A DNA stretch of 64,000 bases from Algisphaera sp039180025 (GTDB lineage: Bacteria > Planctomycetota > Phycisphaerae > Phycisphaerales > Phycisphaeraceae). The position numbers and the translations under genes are program-made. How positions within the stretch are numbered: the stretch's first letter is position 1; each line of letters begins with the position of its first letter. Below the pieces are notes generated by a model, which made no database searches, had not been told where the DNA came from, and saw only the letters and a program-made list of their open reading frames with translations. Where the stretch lies: the NCBI GenBank assembly GCA_039180025.1, contig JBCDDZ010000004.1, positions 48,243 through 112,242 of the forward strand, given 5' to 3'. This document shows positions 16,933 through 26,084 of the stretch, piece after piece.

Positions 16933-19101
16933 ATGCCCTTACCGAAATTGCCTATCGCTGATGCCTGTACGGATCAAACAGACACTGGATCACCGTTCGA
17001 TTCGGACTGGCTTAGCGCGACGCGATCGCGGATCGAGGGGCTTGTGTCGGCGATGAGCTTGGAAGAAAAAGCCGGGCTGATGCTTGACGAATCTTCCGCG
17101 GTACCGCGTCTAGGAATCCCCGCCTACCAGTGGTGGAATGAATGCTTGCACGGCGTCGCGCGGGCGGGCACCGCGACCGTGTTCCCGCAGGCGATCGGCC
17201 TGGCCGCGACGTTTAATCCGCCTCTGGTTGAAGACATTGCGAACACCATCGCGGTGGAAGCCCGGGCGAAGCACCACGAGTCGCTGCGCCGCGGTGAGCG
17301 GGGGATGTACGAGGGTTTAACTTTCTGGGCACCGAACATCAACATCTACCGTGACGCGCGGTGGGGAAGGGGACACGAAACGTACGGGGAATGTCCGTGG
17401 CTGACCGCGGAGTTCGGGATCGCGTTCGTACGCGGGCTTCAAGGCGACCACCCGCACTTTCTCAAAGCGGCGGCGTGCGCGAAACACTTCGCGGTCCACT
17501 CTGGCCCCGAAGGCTCGCGGCACAGCTTTGATTCGGTGGTCGGGACACGAGACCTGCACGAGACTTATCTGCCGGCGTTCCGCCGCTTGGTCGAAGAAGC
17601 CAGGGTTGAGGCCGTGATGGGGGCGTATAACCGCGTGAACGGTGAGCCGGCGTGTGCGCATAAGGAGTTGATGCGGCTGTTGCGGGAGGAGTGGGGCTTC
17701 GAGGGACATTTCGTTTCAGACTGCGGCGGCGTGCGCGACTTTCACGAAAACCACAAGGTAACCGAGACACCCGCCGAGTCGGCCGCGCTGGCGGTGCAGA
17801 TGGGCTGCGACCTCAACTGCGGATGTACGTATCCGCACATTCTCGAAGCGGTCCGAAGCGGTATCTTGGACCAGCAGGACGTCGATCGCAGCGTCCGTCG
17901 GCTACTGATGACCCGGCACAAGCTCGGAATGTTTGATCCGCCCGAAGCCGTGCCGCTGGCCGACACGCCCCACACCGCGAACAACCAGCCCGCACAACAC
18001 GCTCTGAGCCGACGCGCCGCCACGGAATCCATCACGCTGCTGAAGAACGACGGCGTCCTCCCGCTGACCCCGTCGAAGATCAGCCGGCTGGCCGTGATGG
18101 GCCCGAACGCCAACGCCACCAAAGAACTGCTGGCCAATTACCGCGGCACGCCGTCGCGAATCATCAGCCCGCTCGATGGCTTGCGGGCCGTTTTCGAGCC
18201 GGGCACGACGGTGGAATACAGCCCGGCGTGCGAATACGCGTCGCCCACCGCCCGCAGCGTGGTGGGCGTCCACCACGCCGAGACGACGGCCATCGCCGAG
18301 CGGGCCGATATTGTGGTGATGGTACTCGGGTTGAACGGCGAGTTCGAAGGCGAGCAAGGCGACGCCAATAATGCCGACGCGTCGGGCGACCGTAGCGACA
18401 TCCGGCTCCCATCCACACAACTCGACGTCTTAGAGCGAGTACTCGACACCGGCACCCCCACCGTGGTCGTCTTGATCCACGGAGGGCCGGTCACCCTCGG
18501 CGGACTCGAGTCCCGCTGCGCCGCGATCGTCGACGCGTTTTACCCCGGCCCGTACGGGGGGTTGGCGATCGCCGACGTCATGATCGGTCGCCACAACCCC
18601 GCCGGCCGATTGCCCATAACCTATCCCGAGTCGGTGGAACATCTGCCGGATTTCGAAAACTACTCGATGGCGGGCCGGACCTATCGATTCGCCGACCCGG
18701 ATCATCCCCCACTCTATACATTCGGTCATGGATTGAGTTACTCAAAATTCGACCATGAAATCGAGTCAACCACAACAACCAACGACAGCCTCATCGTCTC
18801 GAGCCGCGTGACCAACGAGGGACCGATGGACGGCGACGAGGTCGTTCAACTCTACATACGTCATCCCGACGGCACACTACCGCATCACGAGCTACGCGGC
18901 GTACGACGGATCCACCTGCGCGACCAGGAAAGCCAGACCGTACGCTTCGAAGTACCGCAAGAACAACTCGCCCGCTTCGATGACGCGGGAAATCTGCACT
19001 CTTTTGAGGGCTTATGTTTAGTGTGGGTCGGCGGGCGACAGCCATCTCCGGTACGCGAAGCGCCGGACGAAAATAAGTGGTTCCGGGCGGGTCGCCCCTG
19101 A
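16933..19101 (+). CDS. GH3 family beta-xylosidase/beta-glucosidase
   Basis: A 722-residue GH3 enzyme. N-terminal barrel: WWNECLHGVARAG, then GRGHETYGECPWL, then KHFAVHSGPEGSRHSFD and the nucleophile Asp263 in FVSDCGG. The C-terminal alpha/beta sandwich has LLKNDGVLPL and GLNGEFEGEQGD with the probable acid/base Glu; a fibronectin-type-III-like end (ESQTVRFEVP) closes it. The WWNE-CLHG block and size are those of xylan 1,4-beta-xylosidases of the plant/fungal-like GH3 group, so release of xylose is likely. No signal peptide: probably cytoplasmic or in the periplasm by another route. ATG at 16933 is preferred to the TTG at 16921. Confidence 0.92.
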   Translation: MPLPKLPIADACTDQTDTGSPFDSDWLSATRSRIEGLVSAMSLEEKAGLMLDESSAVPRLGIPAYQWWNECLHGVARAGTATVFPQAIGLAATFNPPLVEDIANTIAVEARAKHHESLRRGERGMYEGLTFWAPNINIYRDARWGRGHETYGECPWLTAEFGIAFVRGLQGDHPHFLKAAACAKHFAVHSGPEGSRHSFDSVVGTRDLHETYLPAFRRLVEEARVEAVMGAYNRVNGEPACAHKELMRLLREEWGFEGHFVSDCGGVRDFHENHKVTETPAESAALAVQMGCDLNCGCTYPHILEAVRSGILDQQDVDRSVRRLLMTRHKLGMFDPPEAVPLADTPHTANNQPAQHALSRRAATESITLLKNDGVLPLTPSKISRLAVMGPNANATKELLANYRGTPSRIISPLDGLRAVFEPGTTVEYSPACEYASPTARSVVGVHHAETTAIAERADIVVMVLGLNGEFEGEQGDANNADASGDRSDIRLPSTQLDVLERVLDTGTPTVVVLIHGGPVTLGGLESRCAAIVDAFYPGPYGGLAIADVMIGRHNPAGRLPITYPESVEHLPDFENYSMAGRTYRFADPDHPPLYTFGHGLSYSKFDHEIESTTTTNDSLIVSSRVTNEGPMDGDEVVQLYIRHPDGTLPHHELRGVRRIHLRDQESQTVRFEVPQEQLARFDDAGNLHSFEGLCLVWVGGRQPSPVREAPDENKWFRAGRP

Positions 19102-19415
19102 ATTAAAACGTGAACGACGAGCTGCTCACCCGCATACTCGGCTTCGTAACAAGGTAGATGCCTGACAAATCAATCCGGCTCGTATCACGATTTTAATACC
19201 ATCGCAGATTTATCTCTGCCATCCATCTATAAGCTAAGCGTTTAATCGATTCATGTTTTATTTTTGGGAAACAAATCAGTAAAGCAATTCGATTACGGTA
19301 AAACGCAGTTGATTTTTATTTTCAATGTTCTGGCGAACGTTAAATCATTAAGCCCACAGTTAAGCTACCTCGTCGTTTCTGATCGTTTCTTTCATATTTT
19401 TTTGGAGTCATTTCT
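19102..19415. other. AT-rich intergenic stretch without a supported gene
   Basis: Separates the GH3 gene from the low-GC GH-A-like gene. Only a ribosome-binding-site-like GGAG near 19402 ahead of the next start was noted; no RNA gene or terminator seen. Confidence 0.5.
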
Positions 19416-20660
19416 ATGCTATGTCGAAGCTACCTAATACGCGTTCTCTTGGCTTGCTTAATTATTTCTGCCCCGTCTATTTCATTAGGCAAAGTTGTAA
19501 CGGCCAAGACGGCAAAATCTTTTTATGAGTCGATCGGGGTTAACACACAATTTTGGAAAACGAGTGGGCCATACGCTGACCGGTATTCAGCCGTCCGAAA
19601 TAAAGTTGATCAATTAGACGTATCGTTTGTCCGTGACGGCCTGGAAAAGGCGCGTGATCGAGACAGGATCCGAAGTATACATTCAGACCTGGGCGTCAAG
19701 TTTCTGGTCATAAGCATGCAACGAAATGGCGACGGCACCCTGAGTTCAAATAAAATACCCCAGCAGATTGGCTGGATGGAGAGCGTTTCTAACGCCATCC
19801 TTGCGGTAGAAGGGCCGAACGAATGGGGCAAAATTCACCCCGCGGCGGATAATGATTGGGTGGCCAGTCTTAAATGGTATCAACGCAATCTTTGGTTGGA
19901 ATGGGACGCTAGCTCCAAACTCAGAAACAAGCCAGTACTCAGCCCTTCCTTAATTTTTGGCACCGGCGCTACCGACGCGGTAGGCCGTATCGATTGGCAC
20001 TGCGATCGCGGAAGTTTTCACGTCTACCCGCTGCATCCCGAAAGCCCGGATGTTCAAACGCAAATCGATGATTTGAATAAACAGACACCCTATAAAAAAG
20101 ACTGGATTACGGAGTTCGGCTGGAGAACTCAACCCGGCCCCTATCCGATGAAAAACGATGTCCAGGCGTCATACGTCCTGCGTGGATACGCTGAGTTTTT
20201 CCGCAGAGGCTTTGAGCGATCATCCGCATGGACGTTAATTGATAACCCTATCCAAATGGGATGGGGGTTGTTGCGAGACGATCTCTCGGAGAAGGATTCG
20301 TTTAAGTCGCTGAAGCGGATGATCAGTATCGTCAAGGATACAACGAATCACAGTCCCGGCAGCTTAAATTATTCGATTGACAAAAAAGGTAATACTGTAC
20401 ACGAACTGCTTTTGCAGAAAAGCGATGGCACTTTCCTGCTCTTGTTATGGCGACCCATTGAGCTCTGGAACTACCACAACGGCACCGATGACCAAGGTAA
20501 GCGGAAGTCTTTTCAATGGGTTTATCCTAAAGTTAGCATCAATTCGCCCTATTCGAGCATGCGGCTGCGTATTCCCCAAAGAAACACCAATACTGTTTTG
20601 GCTAACCATACCCACATTGGAATGGGCGATAGACTCCTGATTATCGAAATTAAGCCGTAA
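19416..20660 (+). CDS. Secreted clan GH-A-like glycoside hydrolase-fold protein (low G+C)
   Basis: A 414-residue exported protein: signal peptide LLACLIISAPSISLGK, then a barrel-like sequence. VEGPNEWGK has the N-E of an acid/base position and DWITEFGW the E of a nucleophile position, spaced about as in clan GH-A. Length is that of a single-domain cellulase or glycosidase. It is not clearly in any named family by eye. Codon use is noticeably richer in A and T at third positions than in the GH3 and GH13 genes before it, and an IS3 remnant follows, so it may have been acquired by transfer. GGAG sits about ten bases before the ATG. Confidence 0.7.
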   Translation: MLCRSYLIRVLLACLIISAPSISLGKVVTAKTAKSFYESIGVNTQFWKTSGPYADRYSAVRNKVDQLDVSFVRDGLEKARDRDRIRSIHSDLGVKFLVISMQRNGDGTLSSNKIPQQIGWMESVSNAILAVEGPNEWGKIHPAADNDWVASLKWYQRNLWLEWDASSKLRNKPVLSPSLIFGTGATDAVGRIDWHCDRGSFHVYPLHPESPDVQTQIDDLNKQTPYKKDWITEFGWRTQPGPYPMKNDVQASYVLRGYAEFFRRGFERSSAWTLIDNPIQMGWGLLRDDLSEKDSFKSLKRMISIVKDTTNHSPGSLNYSIDKKGNTVHELLLQKSDGTFLLLLWRPIELWNYHNGTDDQGKRKSFQWVYPKVSINSPYSSMRLRIPQRNTNTVLANHTHIGMGDRLLIIEIKP

Positions 20661-20690
20661 TCAACCACCAAAACGAGTGTGGCTAATGTG

Positions 20691-20763
20691 GCCCCCGCGG
20701 AAATATCTAAGTCATCTGGCTGAGTATTGCAAGCCGAGCATGATTTTGTCGCTCCGCGGGGGC
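20691..20763. repeat. Inverted repeat with 11-base perfect arms
   Basis: GCCCCCGCGGA (20691-20701) and TCCGCGGGGGC (20753-20763) are perfect partners separated by 51 bases. It lies just after the low-GC gene and ahead of the IS3 remnant. It could be a transcription end structure (no T run) or a decayed element border. Confidence 0.45.
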
Positions 20764-20929
20764 ACTCTCGTAATCATTTGTCAGCCGCCAGTTCATGCCC
20801 AGCCGCAGTCAGACCTCTGTTTTATCATCCATCGTTCGGTAATAGCTGGAAATCGTATCTATTGGTCTATTTTGGTTTCTAAGAGCCTATGTGGTTCTAT
20901 CGAACCCCTCTGCCTCTGTCGGGGGAGTA

Positions 20930-21104
20930 TGTCGACCCCTCACCGCGGACATGGAGGTCCCTCAGGCCCCAGTCGCCCATCGTCTGGTGTACAAGGCGTT
21001 GGCCGTCCCCAAAAGGCTTCCGACGAGCAGATCAAGGAACTGCACGCGAAGATCGGCCAATTGACGATCGAGACGGACTTTTTAAAAAAGGGTTGAAACC
21101 TTGA
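20930..21104 (+). pseudogene. Remnant of IS3-family transposase OrfA
   Basis: The frame reads KASDEQIKELHAKIGQLTIE then TDFLKK, the leucine-zipper-like end of IS3-type OrfA. It is preceded by low-complexity residues and lacks the upstream helix-turn-helix. TTAAAAAAGGG contains A-AAA-AAG in the frame suited to programmed -1 slippage to OrfB, but only six codons remain in the shifted frame. No integrase catalytic core (DDE) is found downstream, so the element is dead and most of it has been lost. Confidence 0.7.
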
Positions 21105-21268
21105 GCCACGGCCGACGCTCTTCGAACGACAATCAGAACCGGTTAAATCGGGGGAAATATCGATCGAACTTAGGGACTAAGCGTACCCCTTTTGCAAACA
21201 AGGAGTGTTTTTTCCAGAGTAAGTTGGTGATCTACAAAAGCCCCAAACTAAAAACATTCCATTGCCAC

Positions 21269-21297
21269 TTGACCCTCTTCCGTTTATGCAGTATTTT
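21269..21297 (+). promoter_or_regulatory. Candidate promoter of the GbsR-like gene
   Basis: TTGACC and TATTTT are separated by 17 bases in AT-rich DNA, with the start codon about 37 bases further on. A weaker match to the sigma-70 consensus. Confidence 0.35.
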
Positions 21298-21333
21298 CTT
21301 TAATTACAGAAATTACTGTTACGAATAACTATT

Positions 21334-21876
21334 ATGAAGCTTACCCCTGTTCAACAAAAATTTGTCTTGCACTGGGGCGAGATGGGGACTCGTTGGGGCG
21401 TAAATCGGACCGTAGCCCAGGTCCACGCGCTGCTGTTCCTTGCCGACCGGCCGCTGCATGCCGAAGACCTGGTAGACACACTGGGCGTGGCCCGCTCGAA
21501 TATCTCTACCTCGCTTAAAGAACTACACAGCTGGGGCATCGTCCACACCGTGCCCGTGCTCGGCGAACGCCGCGACCACTTCACCTCGACCGCGGACGTC
21601 TGGGAGATGTTTCAGGTCATCCTTGACGAGCGCAAAAAGCGTGAGATCGACCCGACCCTTATGTTGCTTAAGGAATGCGTGGACGAGGCGAACGCCACGA
21701 AGGGTCAGACGCAGGGCGACACCGAACACACCCGCCGCCGCCTCACCGAGCTGTACGACATGCTCAATACCCTCGGCAGTTGGTACACCCAGATCCGTAC
21801 CCTGCCCACCGGCAACATGATCAAATTCGTGAAGATGGGTTCAAAGGTTTGGAAAGTCCTCGGACTCGCCAGCTAA
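21334..21876 (+). CDS. GbsR/MarR family transcriptional regulator
   Basis: A 180-residue regulator of the GbsR group: WGEMGTRWGVNRTVAQVHA is the typical start and LVDTLGVARSNISTSLKELH the recognition helix region of a winged helix, with a wing GERRDHFTS. The C-terminal half is helical (dimerisation) with TGNMIKFVKMGSKVW. In Bacillus, GbsR represses choline/betaine genes, but the family is broad. It may control the downstream hypothetical and reductase genes, which lie in the same direction. Confidence 0.88.
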   Translation: MKLTPVQQKFVLHWGEMGTRWGVNRTVAQVHALLFLADRPLHAEDLVDTLGVARSNISTSLKELHSWGIVHTVPVLGERRDHFTSTADVWEMFQVILDERKKREIDPTLMLLKECVDEANATKGQTQGDTEHTRRRLTELYDMLNTLGSWYTQIRTLPTGNMIKFVKMGSKVWKVLGLAS

Positions 21877-22041
21877 TCCCCGCTTTGCCCCAATACGTAC
21901 TTGAACAGAGAAAAAACTTCCATCCGCAGACCTGGCTTGCCCGTAAATGAAGGAAGCAACGGCGATGAGCAATACACCGGTCAATCCGTTCGGCGAGAGT
22001 GTATCTAGCCTCAAAACAAGCTCAGAAAATAGGAGCTTCCG

Positions 22042-22851
22042 ATGAGCCTAACTTCAACTCTATGTGACCGGGCCGCCGACTGTGTCGAGCTGTTCTACCG
22101 GACCCCCGCCTCGTCTGTTGCACACCTGTTGCCGGAGGGCTTGGAGTTGGTCTTGCGTGGGCGATGGGCGTTTTGGAGCATCACCGTCTGCCCGATAGAA
22201 AAACTCCCCCCTGACTCCTTGCCACCCGCACTTGATGTTTTGGAAAAACCGTCCGAATCGGCGGTCTACCAAGTCGCGTATCGGCTGCTGGTCCAGGCGA
22301 TGACTCATCGAGCTGATGTACGGCGGGGACTATATCTCGTTCGCGGAGACGTGGATGACGGCGGGCTCACCATGGCTCGGGAAAGGGTATCGGGTCCTCG
22401 CCGGGAACATCCGGCGGAGATCCGACTCGCCGTACAACATGGCGAGGTTGCGTTAGACGTCAAGAGTCATGACGGGGTTAGCGATGTGCGTGCTCGAATG
22501 CTTATGTCCTCGTCACGGCTGGCCGACGGCTCATGCTTTCCAACACTGATGGATGCGCGAGAATTTCTGGACCATAAGCCGTATTTATTCACCGTGGCCG
22601 GCAACGCCAACCATCGAAGCTTGCAGATCGCCGAACGAGAACCGAGCGGGCTGTCGCGGCAGCAAGCATCGATTGCTGTAGACTCCGCGGCGTTCAATCT
22701 GTTCGCCCAGCTCGAGCAGACGGAAGTTGAGCTTGAGCGGGCGACCTGGAGTCAATCCATGACATGCCGGTGGCGGGTAAGCCAAACCGAAAAACTACTG
22801 GAACAAGCGTCCACCCCCAGTCCCGCAGTAGCGTTGCCGGGCGTGGCGTAG
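22042..22851 (+). CDS. DUF2071-like uncharacterised protein
   Basis: A 269-residue protein with AGGAG six bases before the ATG. The opening, with a C-terminal region SHLLPEGL-like block (VAHLLPEGLELVLRGRWAF, then WSITVCPIEKLPP), resembles proteins of the DUF2071/acetoacetate-decarboxylase-like superfamily, which also have a central conserved REHPAEIRL-type segment. No signal peptide. This is a by-eye resemblance and function is unknown. It lies between the GbsR-type regulator and the reductase-like fusion. Confidence 0.6.
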   Translation: MSLTSTLCDRAADCVELFYRTPASSVAHLLPEGLELVLRGRWAFWSITVCPIEKLPPDSLPPALDVLEKPSESAVYQVAYRLLVQAMTHRADVRRGLYLVRGDVDDGGLTMARERVSGPRREHPAEIRLAVQHGEVALDVKSHDGVSDVRARMLMSSSRLADGSCFPTLMDAREFLDHKPYLFTVAGNANHRSLQIAEREPSGLSRQQASIAVDSAAFNLFAQLEQTEVELERATWSQSMTCRWRVSQTEKLLEQASTPSPAVALPGVA

Positions 22852-22953
22852 TGGGGCTCGAAACATTAACTGTGGCCACTGCCCTTGAGGGTTCATCGGA
22901 CCAATATCGAGAGCGGCCTGCCCTGCACCGAGTATCGCGTCTACTATGGTCGG

Positions 22954-24642
22954 ATGACGACGCCCCATTTCGAACTTGTCGATCCCAAGCACCCCCGACT
23001 ACATCCCGAGCTAAGTGCGGAACACCTCCAAATTATTGCGGATTACGGGGAGTGTTGTAGCTACCAAGAAGGCGACACGATTTTCACGCACGGACAGCGT
23101 GACGCCCCCTTTGTAGTACTCAAAACGGGAAGCGTTGCCGTGTACGAAAGGATGTCGCCCGGGAAACGTCGGCTGATCGCGAACGTTCTCGAACGCCGGT
23201 TCATCGGCGATCTGTCAATGTTCACCGGAGAACCCACGGTGGCCGAGGCGGAAGCAGATGAGCCGTGCGAAGCATTGATCCTCGAACGCGAGCAACTCCG
23301 GCGGCTGATCACGGAGCATACTTACGTCGGTGAGATCATCCTCCGATGCCTGATGGATCGACGCGACTGGCTCAAAGGCAATGCCTTGGGTGCGATCCGA
23401 CTGGTCGGTTCATGCTATTCCGAAAAGTGCTACGCCCTACGCGATTTCTTCACGCGCAACGCGGTCATACACCATTTTTATGACGTAGAGGAAGACGAGG
23501 AGAGCCGGCTCCTGCTTGATGAATTCGGGATCACGCCGGACCAAACGCCCGTGATTTTTCACGCCCAAGGGGTCAACCGAAACCCCGAAATCAATGACGT
23601 GGCGCGAACGCTCGGCTTGAACCGCGAACTCGATGATTCGCAGGTTTACGATGTCGTCGTGATCGGCGGGGGCCCGGGCGGGCTCGGGGCGGCGGTATAC
23701 GCCGCGTCCGAGGGACTCGATACTCTGGTTATCGAATCACGCTACCCCGGGGGCCAGGCGGGAGCTTCCGCCAGGATCGAAAATTACCTGGGCTTTCCGA
23801 CCGGGCTCTCCGGCGCAGAACTCACCGAAAAAGCGGTCATTCAAGCGAAAAAATTCGGGGCGACCCTGGTCAACCCGCGGAAAGCGGTCTCCATCAGCGC
23901 CGAATCTGCGGTCAAAACAATCACCCTCGACGACGGCGACAAAGTCCGCGGGCGTGTGGTGGTGTTGGCCTGCGGGGCAGACTACCGCCGCCTCGATGGC
24001 TGCACGCAATCGTTCGAGGGGCGCGGCGTCTACTACGGCACCACCTACACCGAGACGGACCGGTTTCGTGACCGCGATGTCGCCGTGGTGGGCGGGGGGA
24101 ACTCGGCGGGACAGGCCTCGGTCTACCTCGCACGGTTTGCTCGCCGCGTGTTTCAGATTATCCGTAAACCCGATCTCTCGAAAGGGATGTCACGATACCT
24201 CGCCGACCGGATCAACAAAACCAAGAATATAGAGTTGATTACGGAGTCAGAGGTTTTCGGCTGCAGCGGCGACGCGGGGCTCGAAAGCATTGACCTGCGT
24301 GGTATCCGCGGAGATGAGGAGAAGCAGAAGACACTGGAGATCGCGGCGATGTTCGTCATGATCGGTGTCGATCCGCGGACAGACTGGCTCGATGATTGCA
24401 TCGGGCTCGATGAAAAGGGGTTCGTCCTGACCGGAATGGACGCGGTACCCCACCCGGATTTTCAAAAGCACTGGACCGACGGGGACAGAGCGCCTTACCA
24501 CCTCGAAACCACACGCCCCGGCGTTTTAGCGGTCGGCGATCTGCGGTCGGGCTCCACCAACCGTGTGGCCGCCGCCATCGGTGAAGGCGGGATGGCTGTG
24601 ACGTTCTGCCACCGGCTGCTCGCTAAAATGCCCGCGATCTAA
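22954..24642 (+). CDS. Cyclic-nucleotide-binding-domain / thioredoxin-reductase-like fusion without CxxC
   Basis: A 562-residue fusion. Residues about 30-125 are a cyclic-nucleotide-binding (CRP-like) beta-barrel (YQEGDTIFTHGQRDAPFVVL, RRFIGDLSMFTGEPTVAEAE). Residues about 135-215 look thioredoxin-fold-like (VGSCYSEKCYALRDFFTRN). Residues about 225-562 are a thioredoxin-reductase-type FAD/NADPH module: VVVIGGGPGGLGAAVYAA, VAVVGGGNSAGQASVYLA, and GVLAVGDLRSGSTNRVAAAI. The site usually holding C-A-T-C is YYGTTYTETD, with no cysteine pair, so electron transfer must work otherwise (as in ferredoxin- or non-disulfide-linked relatives). The start at ATG 22954 is preferred over an upstream TTG at 22885. 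Confidence 0.88.
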   Translation: MTTPHFELVDPKHPRLHPELSAEHLQIIADYGECCSYQEGDTIFTHGQRDAPFVVLKTGSVAVYERMSPGKRRLIANVLERRFIGDLSMFTGEPTVAEAEADEPCEALILEREQLRRLITEHTYVGEIILRCLMDRRDWLKGNALGAIRLVGSCYSEKCYALRDFFTRNAVIHHFYDVEEDEESRLLLDEFGITPDQTPVIFHAQGVNRNPEINDVARTLGLNRELDDSQVYDVVVIGGGPGGLGAAVYAASEGLDTLVIESRYPGGQAGASARIENYLGFPTGLSGAELTEKAVIQAKKFGATLVNPRKAVSISAESAVKTITLDDGDKVRGRVVVLACGADYRRLDGCTQSFEGRGVYYGTTYTETDRFRDRDVAVVGGGNSAGQASVYLARFARRVFQIIRKPDLSKGMSRYLADRINKTKNIELITESEVFGCSGDAGLESIDLRGIRGDEEKQKTLEIAAMFVMIGVDPRTDWLDDCIGLDEKGFVLTGMDAVPHPDFQKHWTDGDRAPYHLETTRPGVLAVGDLRSGSTNRVAAAIGEGGMAVTFCHRLLAKMPAI

Positions 24643-24688
24643 ACGATCTGGATCGTCCGTTTGTTCTTTGTAACTCCGAGAAACCGCC

Positions 24689-25225
24689 GTGCCGCATAAA
24701 CCGATCAACCAGCAACAAGCACTGATTTTCGTAGGCGACGACTACGAAGATATGGAGCTTCAGTATCCGAAGTATCGGCTGCAAGAAGCAGGCGTTTCGG
24801 TCACCGTCGCGGGACTGGAAGCCGATACCGTCTACCACGGCAAACACGGATACCCTCAATCGAGCGTTGCCAAGATCGCCGACCTAACTTCAGCAGAGTT
24901 CGACGTCTTGGTCATCCCCGGCGGATGGATGCCCGACAAGCTCAGACGGTACGAGGCAGTCAAAATGATCACCAAGGCGATGGCCGAAGCGGCTAAGCCG
25001 ATCGCGAGCATATGCCACGGCCCGTGGATCGATATCTCGGCCGACATCGTTCGCGGCGTCGCCTATACCAGTACCCCCGGGCTCACCGATGATCTGGTTA
25101 ACGCCGGGGCGATCTGGTCCGATCAAGAGATCTGCGTCGATGAAAAACATCGCCGGGTATCGAGCCGACGCCCCGACGATCTGCCCGCATTCATGCAGGC
25201 CTTGCTCGAAATGATGGTCTCTTGA
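24689..25225 (+). CDS. PfpI/DJ-1 family protein
   Basis: A 178-residue DJ-1/PfpI protein: conserved Glu in DDYEDMELQYP, nucleophile Cys in SICHGPW, and the signature PGGWMPDKLR. Family members act as deglycases/glyoxalase-type or stress hydrolases. It starts with GTG about 45 bases after the reductase-like gene and probably is in the same transcript, suggesting a stress- or redox-related set. Confidence 0.9.
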   Translation: MPHKPINQQQALIFVGDDYEDMELQYPKYRLQEAGVSVTVAGLEADTVYHGKHGYPQSSVAKIADLTSAEFDVLVIPGGWMPDKLRRYEAVKMITKAMAEAAKPIASICHGPWIDISADIVRGVAYTSTPGLTDDLVNAGAIWSDQEICVDEKHRRVSSRRPDDLPAFMQALLEMMVS

Positions 25226-25273
25226 TGGGCCTCAAACGACGGCCCGCCGCGACATGCCGCCGGGAGGTCGAGA

Positions 25274-26011
25274 TCAAATCTGAGCCAACCGATCCCCGAT
25301 GTCGCTAACGAGTTCTGAAATCTGCCTGACGATCCGGTCGGGCTTTATTTCCGAGTCCACCGGCAGGCCTTCGCCTGCCCAATCGTTCCATATGCCTTTC
25401 AGCCCCAAAGCCTGCGGGGCAGCCACCTCCCAACCGAGATGATCACCGACGCACCAAGAGGCCTCCGCAGCGGCGCCGCAGGCCGCCAACGCGCGGTGAA
25501 AGACCCTTGGATCCGGCTTGCCGTAACCGAGTTCACCTTCAATAAGAACCGCTTGGAAATAGCGGGACAAGCCGAAACTCTCGACTTTGTCGCGTTGGCC
25601 CCGAGCGTCACCGTTCGTAATCAAGGCCATAGGCACACCGGTGCGCTGCAAAAATTCCAGGGTTTTGATCGCCCCCGGGAACGGCCGCATCGAACTCACC
25701 CGGTGCCGACTGTAATAATCCGCAAACCGCTCCGCGAGGCTGTAATCCTCGATGCCCAGTTGAAGGAACCCGTGATGCGTCACTTCCACCCGCGAACGCT
25801 GGACATCCAGACGGCCCTGGCGATTGCGCTCGGGGTCTGACCAATACCAGACACGCGACGCATCCAGAACGGGGTTGAATTCCTCTGCGGGCCGGCCGAT
25901 TTCTGACTCGAACGCCTGAGCCGCCATCCGCCACACGCGGGTTGCACTCAAGGTGGTATCAAGGATCGTATCGTCGAGATCGATCAGGATCGCGGCCGGT
26001 AACTTCTGCAT
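25274..26011 (-). CDS. HAD superfamily hydrolase
   Basis: A 245-residue HAD phosphatase. Motif I IDLDDTILDTT, motif II LITNGD, motif III lysine in YGKPDPRVF, and motif IV CVGDHLGWEV are all present; a helical cap lies between motifs I and II. Size and cap are those of subfamily IA phosphoglycolate-type or YjjG-type enzymes. Substrate unknown. Convergent with the PfpI gene. Confidence 0.92.
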   Translation of the reverse strand: MQKLPAAILIDLDDTILDTTLSATRVWRMAAQAFESEIGRPAEEFNPVLDASRVWYWSDPERNRQGRLDVQRSRVEVTHHGFLQLGIEDYSLAERFADYYSRHRVSSMRPFPGAIKTLEFLQRTGVPMALITNGDARGQRDKVESFGLSRYFQAVLIEGELGYGKPDPRVFHRALAACGAAAEASWCVGDHLGWEVAAPQALGLKGIWNDWAGEGLPVDSEIKPDRIVRQISELVSDIGDRLAQI

Positions 26012-26084
26012 CGCTTAAGTCTACGCTTCTCGAGGCATTAAACCGGAGCTGCGAAACGAGCCGGCCGCTTTTACTCGTACGCGC

